A stretch of 64,000 nt of DNA, taken from the NCBI GenBank assembly GCA_014058105.1, contig JACGCM010002893.1:558001-622000 (forward strand), in the 5' to 3' direction. The notes under the pieces are model-generated. The model saw nothing but the letters and a program-made list of their open reading frames with translations, did not search any database and was not told the DNA's origin. Made by a program: the position numbers and the translations under genes. Positions 32,219 through 43,647 of this stretch are shown piece after piece; position 1 is the first letter of the stretch; every line of letters starts with the position of its first letter. Source of the DNA: Kingdonia uniflora. Lineage: Eukaryota > Streptophyta > Magnoliopsida > Ranunculales > Circaeasteraceae.

Positions 32219-34398
32219 CTACTCAGAATCATCTCCAGCACCCCGCCCCTGCGACTAGTACCGCCTTCCCTGGTTCGCGGACCAGATCTACGCTGCCTTA
32301 TCCTCGCGCCACCTCCAGGTGGTAGCGGCACCACCCGTATGTCACGCCCCCTCCTCAGCTGTAGGTCCTGAACGGGACAAAAAAACTTTATAAATTTTTT
32401 GACAAAATAAATATGACATTAAGAAAAAACACCGCAATAAATACATAAATAAAATACTTACATGGGCATTTAGCTGATGATCTATACTGTTAATTTGCCT
32501 GCGGGCAATAGCAAGCTCATCCTCCACCTCCTGGAGCCTCTATGCGTCCCGCGCAGACTCTGCAAGGACGAGTCACCGCATACCATGGGTCAAGTACCAC
32601 AGCTCCTCTACGCCGTAGGAGGAAGACATGGGTGGCGGGTCCCTCAAGCGGGCGATGGGGAGTATCTCACGCCGCCTTGTTCACTCCATGTGCCATCCCG
32701 GGTCTGGCCCCTCCGCCTCGCCAGGGAAACTAAAGTCCTGGAACATGCTATGAACCAACGCTGACGTCACCACTGCGGGTGTAATACCAGCTCTAAGTAC
32801 AGTCGGTCCGAACAGATCTATATTTCCCATCCTTTGGGAATCTGTCAACATGTGGCCTACCTCCAAAATTTGTTCAGCCCAATATGAGGCATAAGTCTCT
32901 CGCTCCTCCCCTACCACAAACTGCTCACAGTCAAGGAACCCGGCCTGTCTCATCTCATGTAAAGCCGCTGGACTAATATGTGGTGACATGCTAAGCGGAG
33001 GATCCAAAGGAATATGCACCTCGCCAGTCACCTGCCTCCAGCATCTATCCCTCAAGTAATATTCATAGTTTCCGTTTGGTACTTGAAGTGGCATCTTTTT
33101 ACGGGATATGAGTTTTGCATTCAGTACGTCCTCTGTCTCAGACACTGCAGAATCTAACCAAGGTTCCTATGTGATCATTTCAACAATGCGGCGATCAATA
33201 TGGTATCTGCCTAGAATAAATAGATTGGTTGTCTGGTCATTTGTTTTCCTCATGTTCCCCCTCTCCCATGCTCTGAGACGCGGATAAGCCGAGTACTTTA
33301 TCTCTTCCTTGACTATAGGGTGACCAACCCCACAATACTCGTAGAACCAATACTGCATTTCAGAATAGCATAAAAAATAATACGAATTTATATTTAAGAC
33401 ATTTATTGGAAGATATTTGATTTGAAAAAGGAAAAAGTGTTAGTGTACCGGAAGAAGTTGCACAAATCTAGTGATTGCACCCCCGGTCGTGACTGCGGTA
33501 TCCAAACCATGGTACAGGGAAGCAAGAATAGCAGAACCCCAGTCAAATTGGGCACAACCGAGTCCAAATCGTTTACGGCCGCGAGATATCCAAGCGGGAC
33601 GATGTCGTTGGCCATTTAGAACCACAAATGTCCCATCATGAAGAGGATAAAAGCACGAGCAATAGTAATATCATCATCCCGATCAGCTGTAATGGTCAAG
33701 TACGTCCTCAAATGTGCAATACTGACGTTCCCACTCTTTATATGGCTGGAATCAATGTTGAGGAGCAATTGCCTCGCATTAGATAAAATAGACCATGTGT
33801 CGTCATATGGCACCTGTGTCAGACATCGGCCGATGGACAATGATGTCAGCATAGTAAAATTGAGAGGAGTGACCCCTATCTCTGCACAAGGGAATAAAAA
33901 TGTGTGTGTGGTCGGCCACCAACGCTCTGTAAGCGCCTGAATTAGCCGATTATCTGAATTGCCCAAGCGTATATCCATAAACTGTCCAAAAAATTCACCA
34001 CGGCGTCCCTTACAGCTGGAATTGTAACAATATTCTTTCACACTTTGAACACCGTAGTAAATGTGTCGTGCACGCATCGAATCCCGATTTTGTTCATTGA
34101 GACATTTTGTCAAACACATGATTTATGGAAAAAACAAATTCACAATTACACTAAAACTTACCGCGAGTTCCTTTCCTGTGTAATAGATGTGACTGACTCC
34201 GTCTGGGAGTTGGGTAATACACCTCCATGGGAAGTTATCTTCGGTTGGGTTTGGTATATCTTGGGGTTGGACATCTATAAATTCCACTTGCTTTTTCTTC
34301 CTTCTGGACCTCGAGCGAGTTACGGAACGCTCTGGATCTCTTGTTCCTATAAATTCAGGCAGAGTACTGGGGTGTGGGTCTCTCTCTGACATATGCAT
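32219..34398 (-). pseudogene. Plant mobile domain (PMD) gene of element A2, nearly complete
   Basis: The start chosen is the ATG at 34398 (MHMSERDPHPSTLPEF), 321 bp inside the right terminus. Exon 1 has a basic RSRSRRKKKQVEF stretch. After an intron, 34119-33616 reads GQFMDIRLGNSDNRL, then LTERWWPTTHTFLFPC, GVTPLNFTMLTSLSIGR and ARAFILFMMGHLWF, the core PMD pattern. A single stop follows before MANDIVPLGYLAAV. A later exon (about 33350-32480) holds YPRLRAWERGN, MPLQVPNGNYEYYL and DSQRMGNIDLFGPTVLRAG. The C-terminus is basic (QLRRGRDIRV, PLPPGGGARIRQRR), ending in an acidic DDSE-stop at 32219. Few lesions are visible: a stop near 33613 and a frame change near 33530. It is the best-preserved family-A PMD copy. 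Confidence 0.85.
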
Positions 34399-34510
34399 TT
34401 TGATTTTGTTGGAATTCAAATATTTTTTACCAAGGGATTTTTGAGAGAGAGCTAGATGTAAAAATTGTGAAAATAGTCGAATTACTAGTAAGTTTTACTT
34501 ACAGTTGATG

Positions 34511-34580
34511 CGGCGGTGTTTGGAACCCCGCGCGGTGTTCCTTTTACTGCGCGGTAAAAGGAACACCACGTGGTGTTTTA
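34511..34580. repeat. Palindrome at the PMD side of A2
   Basis: An inverted repeat centred on ACTGCGCGGT, with arms of GCGGTGTTCCTTTTA and TAAAAGGAACACC (strongest at 34529-34570). It is the third member of the palindrome set, about 140 bp inside the right end and upstream of the PMD start. Confidence 0.88.
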
Positions 34581-34722
34581 ATCTTCTCTAAATTAAAAAA
34601 AGAACTCCACGTAGGAAACTTACACTATCTGCTGGGAGAGGTCGGGTGTGAGTTGTGGGTTTAGCGGGCCAGGGTGTCAGAACTCAGACCCAAACCCACA
34701 CTCGCTGCTAGAGATGCTCTAA

Positions 34723-36020
34723 GTATATTTAGAATAGCGTAGGGGCCATTGGCCATGACTATATATATATACACCTTTTTGGCCTTTGTTGATTACCCAA
34801 TATATATCTATTTGTCGCCTCTAGAGCCTAAAGATGTCGTAGTTTGTAATCACTCTCTTTTTAAGAGACTTGTGAAAAAGAGCTCAGAGAAAGAAATATG
34901 AGTTTAAACTTGATGGAGTGTGAAAAAGAACTCAATGAGAAATATGTATTCAAAAATATTGTTAAAGTGATAAGGTGAACCAAGAACTCAAGAACTAATA
35001 GTTGAAGGTTGATGTGGTGAAAAGTGAGGTGTAAGAGGATTTAGAAAGTGGAGTAAGGTATAGTTCGAGTGAGCTAGTTATAATGTGAAGACTGGAGTAT
35101 TCTCAGAATGCAAGCAAAATACCACGCCTGTCACTTACCTCACCTTAGCCTTCATTACAACCCTTATAATACCTATTTGATCCTGAGTCTAGTGTGGTCA
35201 ATTTAGTGAAGATGAGAGATATGGAGTCTATGGTCGTTAACTTGACACTTTCACTAATAATTGATTTTTTTTCCATGAGATTGTTCCAGATTTGTTCGCC
35301 TATTCAAGGTATATATATAAGTATTCGTTGCACTTATTCATGCTCATATTACCAACGAGTGTTTACTCAATAAAATCTCAGTGATTTTTGAATGACCACC
35401 CAAGTGAGGCCTCAATCAAAGCAAATTTTCAACATAGCTCTCTAACTGCGGCTGAGTAATACGTTGAATATAGGTGTCTATCTGACTATGCACACACGCA
35501 CACACCAAGTAATTCATTTTACTAATTTTTTATAACACATAGGCAATGCTCTGATCTCTCGAAGATATTCTTGATTTGTTTTCTTTTGATCATGTATTGT
35601 ATTAGGGGGAGTGTTTGTCAATGTCTATTTATACCATTTATTCTTGGATTTTTTGTGTGTGTTTGTGTTCTAATTGGGGTCACCATTATTTTGAGGTGGA
35701 GATGCATCTTATTTTGAAGAAGAGGAAATAACTAGTACTTTTTAATGTGATATTGTTTTGGTTCTTCTTCTTTCCATTTACCCTTTTGTTCATCTATGAC
35801 AAAAATGGGAGAAATGATTATGACAGGCAAGCCAGATAAGTTTTGGTGTTCTATTGGATTTCTTTTTATTTAACGGTTACTTGATACATCTTGTTTAGTG
35901 TGCAGGGATTCAGAGAAGATGGTATAGGATGAAAGAGTAACTTTGAGCATAGATGTTCAGTGATTGAGTCAGTTCATTGAGTTGTAATTTTTTCTTTTTT
36001 ATAGTCGTAGTTTTGTCACG
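34723..36020. other. Non-coding, repeat-derived sequence right of A2
   Basis: AT-rich with short direct repeats (for example GTGAAAAAGAGCTCAGAGA and a similar string at 34860-34940). There is no coding frame above background. The GGGGGAGTGTTTGTCAATG string at about 35605 resembles a polypurine tract followed by an LTR start, but no partner LTR was found. Confidence 0.4.
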
Positions 36021-36040
36021 AAATGAACCAAAGTGGGAGA
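36021..36040 (+). other. Possible LTR polypurine tract
   Basis: CCAAAGTGGGAGATTGAAAC resembles the polypurine tract and LTR start of plant copia elements. Similar downstream sequence (ATATTTGGTATTGGTTTTAT) occurs at about 26532 as ATATTTGGTATTTGTTTCAT, so this is a dispersed repeat. No complete element could be delimited. Confidence 0.35.
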
Positions 36041-36269
36041 TTGAAACATCCATATTTGGTATTGGTTTTATTTCGTATCTTGAATAAGGGTCAACATTAT
36101 CTCGTGGTTATTCATTGTCATAAAGTGCACGTAGAACGACTACAGCTGGACTGACACTGAACATGTACGTTGGTTTTGTACCTCTTCACTCAAGTACTTT
36201 AGCCTATTAGTGTTTTACAAAAGTTCAAAAGAATTGGGTTTTTATTTTTTATTTTTATGAAAATAGGTT

Positions 36270-36434
36270 TATGTTTAAATAGACAAGACAAAACCCTTTC
36301 TATTCGAATATACTTTTTCTCTGTTTGAATAGACCAGACAGAATCCTTTCTGTTCGAATTGACTTTCTTTATGTTAAGGTAGACCTGGTAGAAGCCTTTC
36401 TGTTCGAATAGACTTTTATTCTGTTCGAATAGAG
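36270..36434. repeat. Array of TTCGAATAGAC motifs
   Basis: Six imperfect units of roughly 25-35 bp each contain CTNTTCGAATAGAC or a variant and often CAGAANCCTTT. This is one of five such arrays in the window. The sequence from 36435 to 37700 is otherwise AT-rich and without recognisable genes. Confidence 0.75.
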
Positions 36435-37426
36435 TACAAAATTTCAATTTTCTAATAAATGACTTCTTTTCTATTTTGAACTTTACCTCTTCCAAAACCA
36501 ATTTTAGGGCTTGAGATACTTACGAGAAGAGAGAAGAGAGAATTAACCTCAAGTTAAATTGATCTAGAATTACATAAACCTAATTTTAATTTTATAATTT
36601 AAGAGCTTGAGGTATTCGAGCTCAAAAAACTTTGGTGCGTAATCCGAAACGAGACGTTACGAGAACGAATGGCGTTGCGAGAAAGGATAATTAATTGCAA
36701 GAATAGTGATTTAAGATAGGTAACCACGGGATGTGGTTATCGAGTTTGTAAATGATTTAGATTATTGTAATTATTTCTTCATAGTGGATTTTAGTTTTCA
36801 AGGATTTAACAACGACATGTGGGTGTTTCTCCTGAAATTTTTTTCCGTAGGGTTTATATCGTGTGTTCTTGTACGTTGATTATCGTTGCATATTGATCAT
36901 TATTTATTCTTACTAAATTATAGAATCAATTTGGATTAGATTAGTACTTCGTTATTGGAAAATTGATTCAAAGAATTTTGGACCTAATTAGTTAACCTAA
37001 TTATTCATAATTGATTAATCTCAAATGACTCTAAAATTTCAATTCCTTAATCTGTTGTATAAATTGAAAATTTGTGGGAGTTCTATTATGAGGTTAGAGA
37101 TCTCATGTGTGAGATCTCTTAATAGCTTGTGTAGTGGCTTATTCCGCATCTCGGACTCATGCTTCATCTTCGATCATCATACGACCACTCGACCTTATCA
37201 ACATAACACGTGATACTATTGAAGACATATTACAGTTACAGAGTTCTAATCATCACTTTCGACCTTTAAATCAACAGTTCGAGCTAAGCAAACGTACCGT
37301 CATCAATGAAGCCGTTACAACACAGTAAGATCATACCGTTACACAGTCTGTTTAAAGATTATCAAATATACATTGTAACGTCCGCCATTAAGGATAATAA
37401 TGGTCGTCAAATGGTCATATTATAAG

Positions 37427-37850
37427 ACCTATAAATAGGACCAGAGAATCCCAGATGAAAGACAGAGGAATACTCACTCAAACGCTATACTAAAATACTC
37501 AAAGCATCTCTTGTAATATCTAGAAGCATTAATAAACTTCTCTCTTTCTAAATCCTCAAGACAAGTTATGGTTTTTTACATATTCAAAGGTTTTTCACGC
37601 TAAACTTTGTGCTAACATTCGTTTATCATTCATCTAGACGCTCTGAATATCTTTGGTGTAAAGGCTAAGTTCGAGATACGAAATTAGGCTATTACAGCTT
37701 GTAATTGTTTCTCAGATACATAATGAATTATTAGGCTTGATGGGTGTGGATGTAGCCATTCGGGCTGAACCACGGGTTATATTTGTGTTGTCTATGCATG
37801 GTTTGTCTTTTATTACTTGTTGTTATCAACCATGGTTAATCGAGAAAGCT
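37427..37850 (+). repeat. Probable copia LTR 3' part
   Basis: CTATAAATAGGACCAGAG at 37428 looks like an LTR promoter. GTGGATGTAGCCATTCGGGC followed by TGAACCACG at 37746-37775 is the usual U5 string of plant copia LTRs. Copia integrase sequence begins soon after, on the same strand. The left boundary was not found. Confidence 0.5.
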
Positions 37851-37964
37851 GAATGTCTTATGGGGATGTGTTTAGCGTGATGCCCCATACGAGGTTTTCC
37901 AATTCCTGCAAGTATGTCGGGATGAGGGGATAGTTTCACACTTCACGGTTAGAGAGACACCGTA

Positions 37965-38870
37965 ACAAAATGGAGTAACTGAGCACATGAACTGTACTTT
38001 GCTGGAGATGGTGCGATGTATGTTATCCAATTCTGGGTTGGGTAAAACGTTTTGGGCTGAGGCCTTGACATATACATGCTACTTCGTTAATAGGTTGCCT
38101 TTAGCTGCAATTAAGGGTAAGACACCAATGAAATCTTGGTTGCTATAGATTATGATACTCTTCATATATTTGGGTGTCTGACATACTATCATGTTAAAGA
38201 TGGTAAGTTGGATCCATGAGCAAGGAAGGTCATTTTTCTAGGTAATAAGAAGGGTGTGAAAGGCTACAAGTTGTGGGATACGAGAGACCGAAAGATTATT
38301 TTGAGCAGAGATATCATTTTTGATGAGACTTTTATGATGAAGTCACATGTCTCTGAGCACACAAAGAAGACGATCAGTGAGGTTTTACAGTAGGTGGAGA
38401 TTGATGCGTCTTCAGATTGGTGAGAAAGTTCTGTACTAAAAGGGGTGTCATCTACCGGTGTGACAACGGGTGATGAGTTATTAGTTCATGTTCCAAATGA
38501 TGAAGATACAGACGATGGTGGAGCATAAGGTAGTACGGATGAGGAGACTCAGGTTGTGGAGTCAATTGCAACTAATAAACAATAGAGGAACGTGGGTAAG
38601 CTGGAATAGCTTACAAAGGAGATGGTACTTCCAAAAGCCAAGGCCATGGTAGCCTATGCACTACTGGTCGTTGAAGATGATGTTCCTTCCACGGCAAAAC
38701 ATTGGGAGGGAGCATTGAAGGAAGAGATGCATTCTCTTCACAAGAATAAAACTTGGCAACTTTTAAGGTTGCCTAAGGAAAAGAGGGCGATTGGTGGTAA
38801 ATGGGTCTACAAAAGGAAGCAAGGATCTCAAAATGATGTTACGCTTCAAGGTAAGAGATCAATATGACTC
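37965..38870 (+). pseudogene. Copia integrase and N-terminal RT fragment
   Basis: From 37966 the reading is NGVTEHMNCTLLEMVRCMLS, then GLGKTFWAEALTYTCYFVNR, followed by HVKDGKLDP-like and KGVKGYKLWDTRDRK segments of the integrase C-terminus. From 38622 it is AKHWEGALKEEMHSLHKNKT, then KEKRAIGGKWVYKRK, the entry to the copia reverse transcriptase. It breaks off there. Many stops and frameshifts. No RNase H follows. Confidence 0.8.
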
Positions 38871-39104
38871 AGCCGAGTGGGTTTACAATTTTTAGAAAGA
38901 AAAACGATGTGTGTCAATTGATGAAGAGATCGTTGTACAGTTTGAAGAGGTCTCCAAGACAACGGTACAAATAGACTATTGATATGAAGATTCATAGAGA
39001 TAAAGATAAGGGAACGGGGCGTCTCTTTCCTATGGATTGATTTGGTCCTTCACGGGGATTGGTGAGAACTACGGGCGGCTTGATCCACGCTACGTAGGCA
39101 ACCA

Positions 39105-39335
39105 TTGATTTGGTGCAGTCGATTTTGGTTCCTTAGAACGTTCGTTTGGTTTGGATTTGGTCCTTTGGCACGCTTGGTTCGATTAGGTCCTTTGGGACGC
39201 TTGTTTCGATTTGGTCATTTGGGACGTTTGGTTCGTTTAGGTCCTTTGGGACGTTTGGTTTGGATTTGGTCTTTTGGGATGCTTGGTTCGATTTGGCCGA
39301 TATTGGTTCTTCGGGACGTTGGTTTTGTTTGAGTT
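39105..39335. repeat. Degenerate tandem array, about 27-bp unit
   Basis: Seven or so units resembling TTTGGTCCTTTGGGACGCTT plus GGTTCGA lie in a row. They account for the repetitive open frames of both strands here, which I do not regard as genes. Confidence 0.8.
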
Positions 39336-39489
39336 TTCTTGGGTCGTTTGTGTGTTTGGGTCTTTGGGGACATTTGACGGTAAAGAGGGTTTATTTGGAT
39401 GGTGGCTATGTTCGGCTCAAATTTCGGTTCGTTTGGTTGAGGAGAATCTTTACCGAGGTGGAGAATTGTAGGGCTGTTTGTTAACAAAG

Positions 39490-39640
39490 TCGTTCAAACG
39501 AGGCTTATCGTCGTTCGAATGAAATTTGGTCTGTTCGAACAAAAAATGTTTATGTTCGAATAGAGTCACCCCGAACCATGATAGTTCGAATAGACATTGT
39601 TTTTGTTTGAATAAAAAGAGGTTTGTTCGAATAGACATCG
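39490..39640. repeat. Array of GTTCGAATAGA motifs
   Basis: Seven imperfect copies of GTTCGAA(T/C) with the AGAC extension seen at 36270. It lies just before LTR-like sequence (39700-39910). Confidence 0.75.
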
Positions 39641-39699
39641 GTAAAACTCAATTTTGAGGTTTGTTTGGAACCCTTGATTTGCCTTGAGATCTGAGCGGT

Positions 39700-39910
39700 T
39701 GTAAATAGTTCCCCAAGTATATAAGGGGGACTTGGATTCTTTTAGAGCTATCCCTTGGTGAGATCTATTGAGAGGAATTCTTGAGTGAGAAACTTCTAAT
39801 TGTATTAAGTGATTGTAACTTTGGATCTTGAATAAACTCTCTCTCTCTCTTGTACGGTGGATGTAGGCAATTGCCGAACCACCTTAAACTTTGTGTGTGA
39901 TTGTTTTTGT
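39700..39910 (+). repeat. Probable copia LTR promoter and U5
   Basis: AAGTATATAAGGGGGACTTGG may be a TATA region. GTGGATGTAGGCAATTGCCG followed by AACCACCTTAAACTTTGTG is a standard plant copia U5 string and is related to 37746. The stretch 39911-40613 has no recognisable genes. Confidence 0.5.
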
Positions 39911-40613
39911 ATATTCCTTTATATTGTAGCTTGTTTGTTGCTAACCAAATCGAATTGGAGTTTCGGTTTCCGTGGCTTGAGAATCAACAACAATTTGTTT
40001 CAGTTTTCAGAGATAGATCCATCAACTAATCCATCCCTGTTAATCTTTTTCAATATTCATTAAGGAACATGGTTTCAGAATTCTCAAGATATGGTAGTAA
40101 TATATGGTCTTGTGGCGCAACAGGATATGGTAGTCATGGGAAGGAAGAGGTGCCCTCAGGGTTTCTAGACCAATCCATGCAACATTTTCTTGGGTATTGA
40201 TGCATGTAGTAAATTGGGACTTGCCTACCAAGGGATGATTACAGCTGCAACAGAAGAATTTGATCTTCTTAATTGATGATCCTGAAAAATTAACCAAAAT
40301 CTCAGCCACAACAAACCAAATTTCAACTCAGAGATCAGAACAAGCAATAATCCTGCCTCTGTATTCACATTCTAACATTACAACTAAAAACTACATCAAA
40401 ACAGTCATCAAGATACAACACAATACAAAGGTTCCCTGACCCTCGTTTTTGCATACCCTAGTTACAACTTACAAGGAAAGTCGTATCTCCACCCTCTCCT
40501 TGTAACTATAAATAGCTTTCAGTTCACAATATACTTCCATTTTTAATCTGTCAAAGCATTACAAAGCCCTCACTACAGGAAGGAAATTAGAGTAAGCAAT
40601 TTTCCGCGTTCAG

Positions 40614-43081
40614 TTAGCCATTAAGTTTCAAACCATGCCCGATTTCGAGATCAGCAGCCAGTACATTAATATCAGGTGACATCTCCCAATTCTCCTTTTG
40701 ACCCCGGCTTGCATGTATTGGCTGCTTGCCACACCTCTCTAAGCTGGCTACACTCCCTATATGGTTCTGTATATCTTGAAAGTCTTCTTCGGCAACAGTC
40801 TCCCTCTTATGACCTAATTCTATGTCACAGCTTTTCTTGGCCATCTCTGGACTCATAGCGCGACCCATTGACAATGAAGCATTGAAGATCGAAAGTGAGT
40901 CCTCCTTCACTTTTGCTCTGAAGTTGTTCTTAGATTCAGGAACTTCTGAGCAGAAAGTCTCCCACATGTTACGAGCCAACCCATGGTTATAAGGATTTGT
41001 CGTGCTACTGTACCGGTATCTGAAATTCTCATATGTAGTCTGCAAATACAATATACGGATTTGGCAATAGTTGAGCCAAAAATATGGAAAGATGTTTGAT
41101 ATAAAAAGGAGTTAATACCTTCAAAAAAATAAATAAATTATACCTGGTTGGTGCAAATTAAGTATAAATGAAAGGCTGTTAGGCCTCCTACGAACCAAGC
41201 AGCAGCAAATGTGTATAATATGAGAATCCCTGACACTGGGGATTTAACAAGTGCCTTCCAAAGGTGACAGTGGTATGCTTTCATTATGCTCATGACGTTT
41301 ATCCAGGTGAAGGCAAAAATATATAGGCATAGCACGGTTGTGGAAGATACAAACATGAAAAAGAACCGGTAATTCCTCTACACAAGCAAAAAAATAAAAA
41401 TAAATCAGCGGTGCTAAAAGTCAGTATACAATCATAAAAACATATAGCCAGCCACATAGGCTTAAAATATGAGAAAACCTGACATATATCGAGGGGTAGA
41501 AAATTGATCTTTTGCAGGCTGGGGATGCATCAAGATTTCTGCGCCAATTGAGATGGCGCAGTGCCAAATCAATTGGCGCATAACTATTTATTTAAGAAAA
41601 AAATTATTTATTTAAAAAATAAAAATAAATACACCGCGCCAATTGAATTGGCTCAATTGGCGCACAACTATTTACTTCTAAAAAAAATTACACCGTGCCA
41701 ATTCAATTGGTGTAAAACTCTTTATTTTATTTGTTTTTAGATTATTGTGTGCACCACTTCAAGTGGCACACAAACACAATAAAACAATTAAACAAACATT
41801 AAACTGTCGGCCTCTAACAAACTCTGAACATCAGAGTATCGCCACAGATAGCTACTAATTTTATGAATCGGAGTGCAATTTGAGCGCTGGTTGTCCTGAA
41901 AAAGAGATTTTTACATAATTTGGATTGTTATGTTAGCGATATAACGATCACAAACCAGGATGTAGAACCAACATCCATTTATATATATATGTATATTATA
42001 TATGTGGTTATAAATCTTTTGAGTTGTATGGACCTACTGATTACATGTGTGATGGTCCAACACTGGCTGAACATGTTATTTTATTGTTCATTATCTACTT
42101 ATAATTTGGGAGGAAGGGGGTCCTAATCCAAACCTTGACAGTTAAAGAAGAATTAAATGTGAAAATAGGGCAGTGAAATTGATCGTTGAAGCATACCTTC
42201 CCAATGCATTGACCGACCCATGGACAATGATGATCAAAACGATCCACACAGTTATTGCAGATAGAGCAATGAGAACATCGGGGTGGACGGTACAACATGC
42301 ATGTCTGACAATACTTGATCTTGACTACCTTTCCGTTAACAACAACATCTTTAGTAGGTGCTAAATTTGGGACATTACGCTGATTATTTCCTAACCAGTC
42401 CGTAGACATGTTAGAGGAGGCGTAATCAGGTTCAGGAGGGTGAAGATTACGAGGAATAATGCCGGGATCTCTTGCAGAAGTAAGCAAGAGAAGAATAAGA
42501 ACCTACAAAAATAAGGAAGTAATGGTAATGTGGAGTAGATAAAGGTCTTTTAACAGCTTTAAGATAAAAGTGATGCAAAGGAACTCACATAAGCTGTGAA
42601 AACTGCGGAAGCAACTACTACGAGATTGCCAAGGCAGTTGCCAAACCCATGAATCAACCATTCAGAATTGAAAACACAAAACAAAACCACTGGAGTTACA
42701 ATAAGTAATATTGTGAATATCAGGGATCTCATATCGGGACCAAATATAAGTCTGCCTCCGAAGACAAAATTCTGCAAGATGTTATGAATGAGTAAGTTGT
42801 AATTGAAAGAGTGATTAGTTACAAGGTTCCTTTAATACGAAATAGGACATAGATGCATGCATTAGGAAAGTGTTGTAATCATCAAGTTTTACATAACATG
42901 TTGCAGGTAATAGAAGTTAATGGATAGCTAGCTAGCTAGCTATAAACATATCTGAACTCACATTGCTTCCTTTCCAAACTTGATAAACTCGCTTAGAGGG
43001 ACCAGTGGGTTCGAATATGCGGCGATTTGAATCGGACGTTTCAGGTGGCCGAGGAGTGGTATACATTTTCCCATAAGCCAT
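40614..43081 (-). CDS. DHHC-type protein S-acyltransferase (PAT), 5 exons
   Basis: This enzyme transfers palmitate from CoA to cysteines of target proteins at the Golgi, plasma or vacuolar membrane. Exons are 43081-42962, 42771-42589, 42502-42197, 41377-41144 and 41039-40614. All junctions are GT-AG and in frame, giving 422 residues. TM1 and TM2 lie at about 55-100 ([19 protein letters not shown] and [19 protein letters not shown]). The cysteine-rich domain ([15 protein letters not shown]) leads to DHHC at residues 191-194 in [18 protein letters not shown]3 and TM4 follow in exon 4, then [10 protein letters not shown], the family's TTxE motif. The Ser-rich tail is typical of plant PATs near Arabidopsis At4g24630. 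The start is the first ATG before the conserved [11 protein letters not shown]. It appears intact. Element B1 ends 476 bp upstream of the ATG. Confidence 0.96.
41512..41830. repeat. GCGCCAATTGA repeat cluster inside PAT intron 3
   Basis: Five to six GCGCCAATTGAATTGGC-type palindromes or half-palindromes alternate with AT-rich AACTATTTATTT spacers, in about 75-100-bp units. It occupies the intron between exons 3 and 4 (41378-42196), a probable foldback MITE. The rest of the intron holds only an AT microsatellite near 41980. Confidence 0.7.
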
Positions 43082-43557
43082 ATCTTAATGATGAGATGTA
43101 AGCGCAATTGCTGGATCTACGCATAAACCAAATTCAACATTTGAAAAACAATAATGTAGAGCGGATAAAGATGTTTTGGAAAGAAAGACAATGTGATCTG
43201 ACCTGAACCAAGGAATACAGTAACAGAGTAATGAGAGATTGAAACCCCTTCTTCTCCTCTCCCTCTCTGTTACTGCTTCGGTTTTGGAAATTGAATTGTA
43301 AAATAGCAGATGATGATGAGAGACACAGATAGGAGAAGAGAGAGAGAGAGAGAGAGTCTATTTTTGTCCAGAGTATTACGAATGCTATTTTGGTCCAACT
43401 TGGATTATTTCTGATTAACAACAACAAATCTGATTTGCACCAAAACCAAAACCTGAATGGACCCTCACTCAATCAGCCTCAAAACTAAAAAACATTCACT
43501 ATGTCACTAGCAAACATTCATTTGGTTTGCTGGCCTGGCAATTTAATTATACTTGCA
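43082..43557. promoter_or_regulatory. PAT 5' flank up to element B1
   Basis: The 476 bp between the PAT start codon and B1 contain a (GA)8 run at 43338-43354, in 5' UTR position, and no other recognisable signal. Read on the minus strand, this is the only non-transposon upstream sequence left to the gene. Confidence 0.5.
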
Positions 43558-43647
43558 GAGCATGGCCATCACTAGGGTCGGTGAATTCACCCAAATCCAA
43601 TCCACCCAACAAAAGTTTGGTCTAAAACAAGGTGAATATTACTCATC

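Larger units (their letters stand above)
28284..34719. mobile_element. PIF/Harbinger-type element A2 carrying a PMD gene (6436 bp, complete)
   Basis: Termini are GAGCAAACGCAGCAG on the left and, inverted, GAGCATCTCTAGCAG on the right, bounded by TAA on both sides. Just inside each end lies GTGTGGGTT-rich sequence. Order: palindrome (28430), ORF1 (plus), transposase (minus), palindrome (31776), PMD gene (minus), palindrome (34511). It is collinear with A1 apart from indels. One target duplication outside the outermost ends shows that the three-gene unit inserted as a whole. Confidence 0.9.

Noticed and set aside
39105..39487. Overlapping open frames on both strands (up to 112 codons), as possible genes
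   Set aside because: They follow the degenerate 27-bp tandem array. The proteins are simple repeats of GRLVRLGPL-type units and change frame with the repeat.
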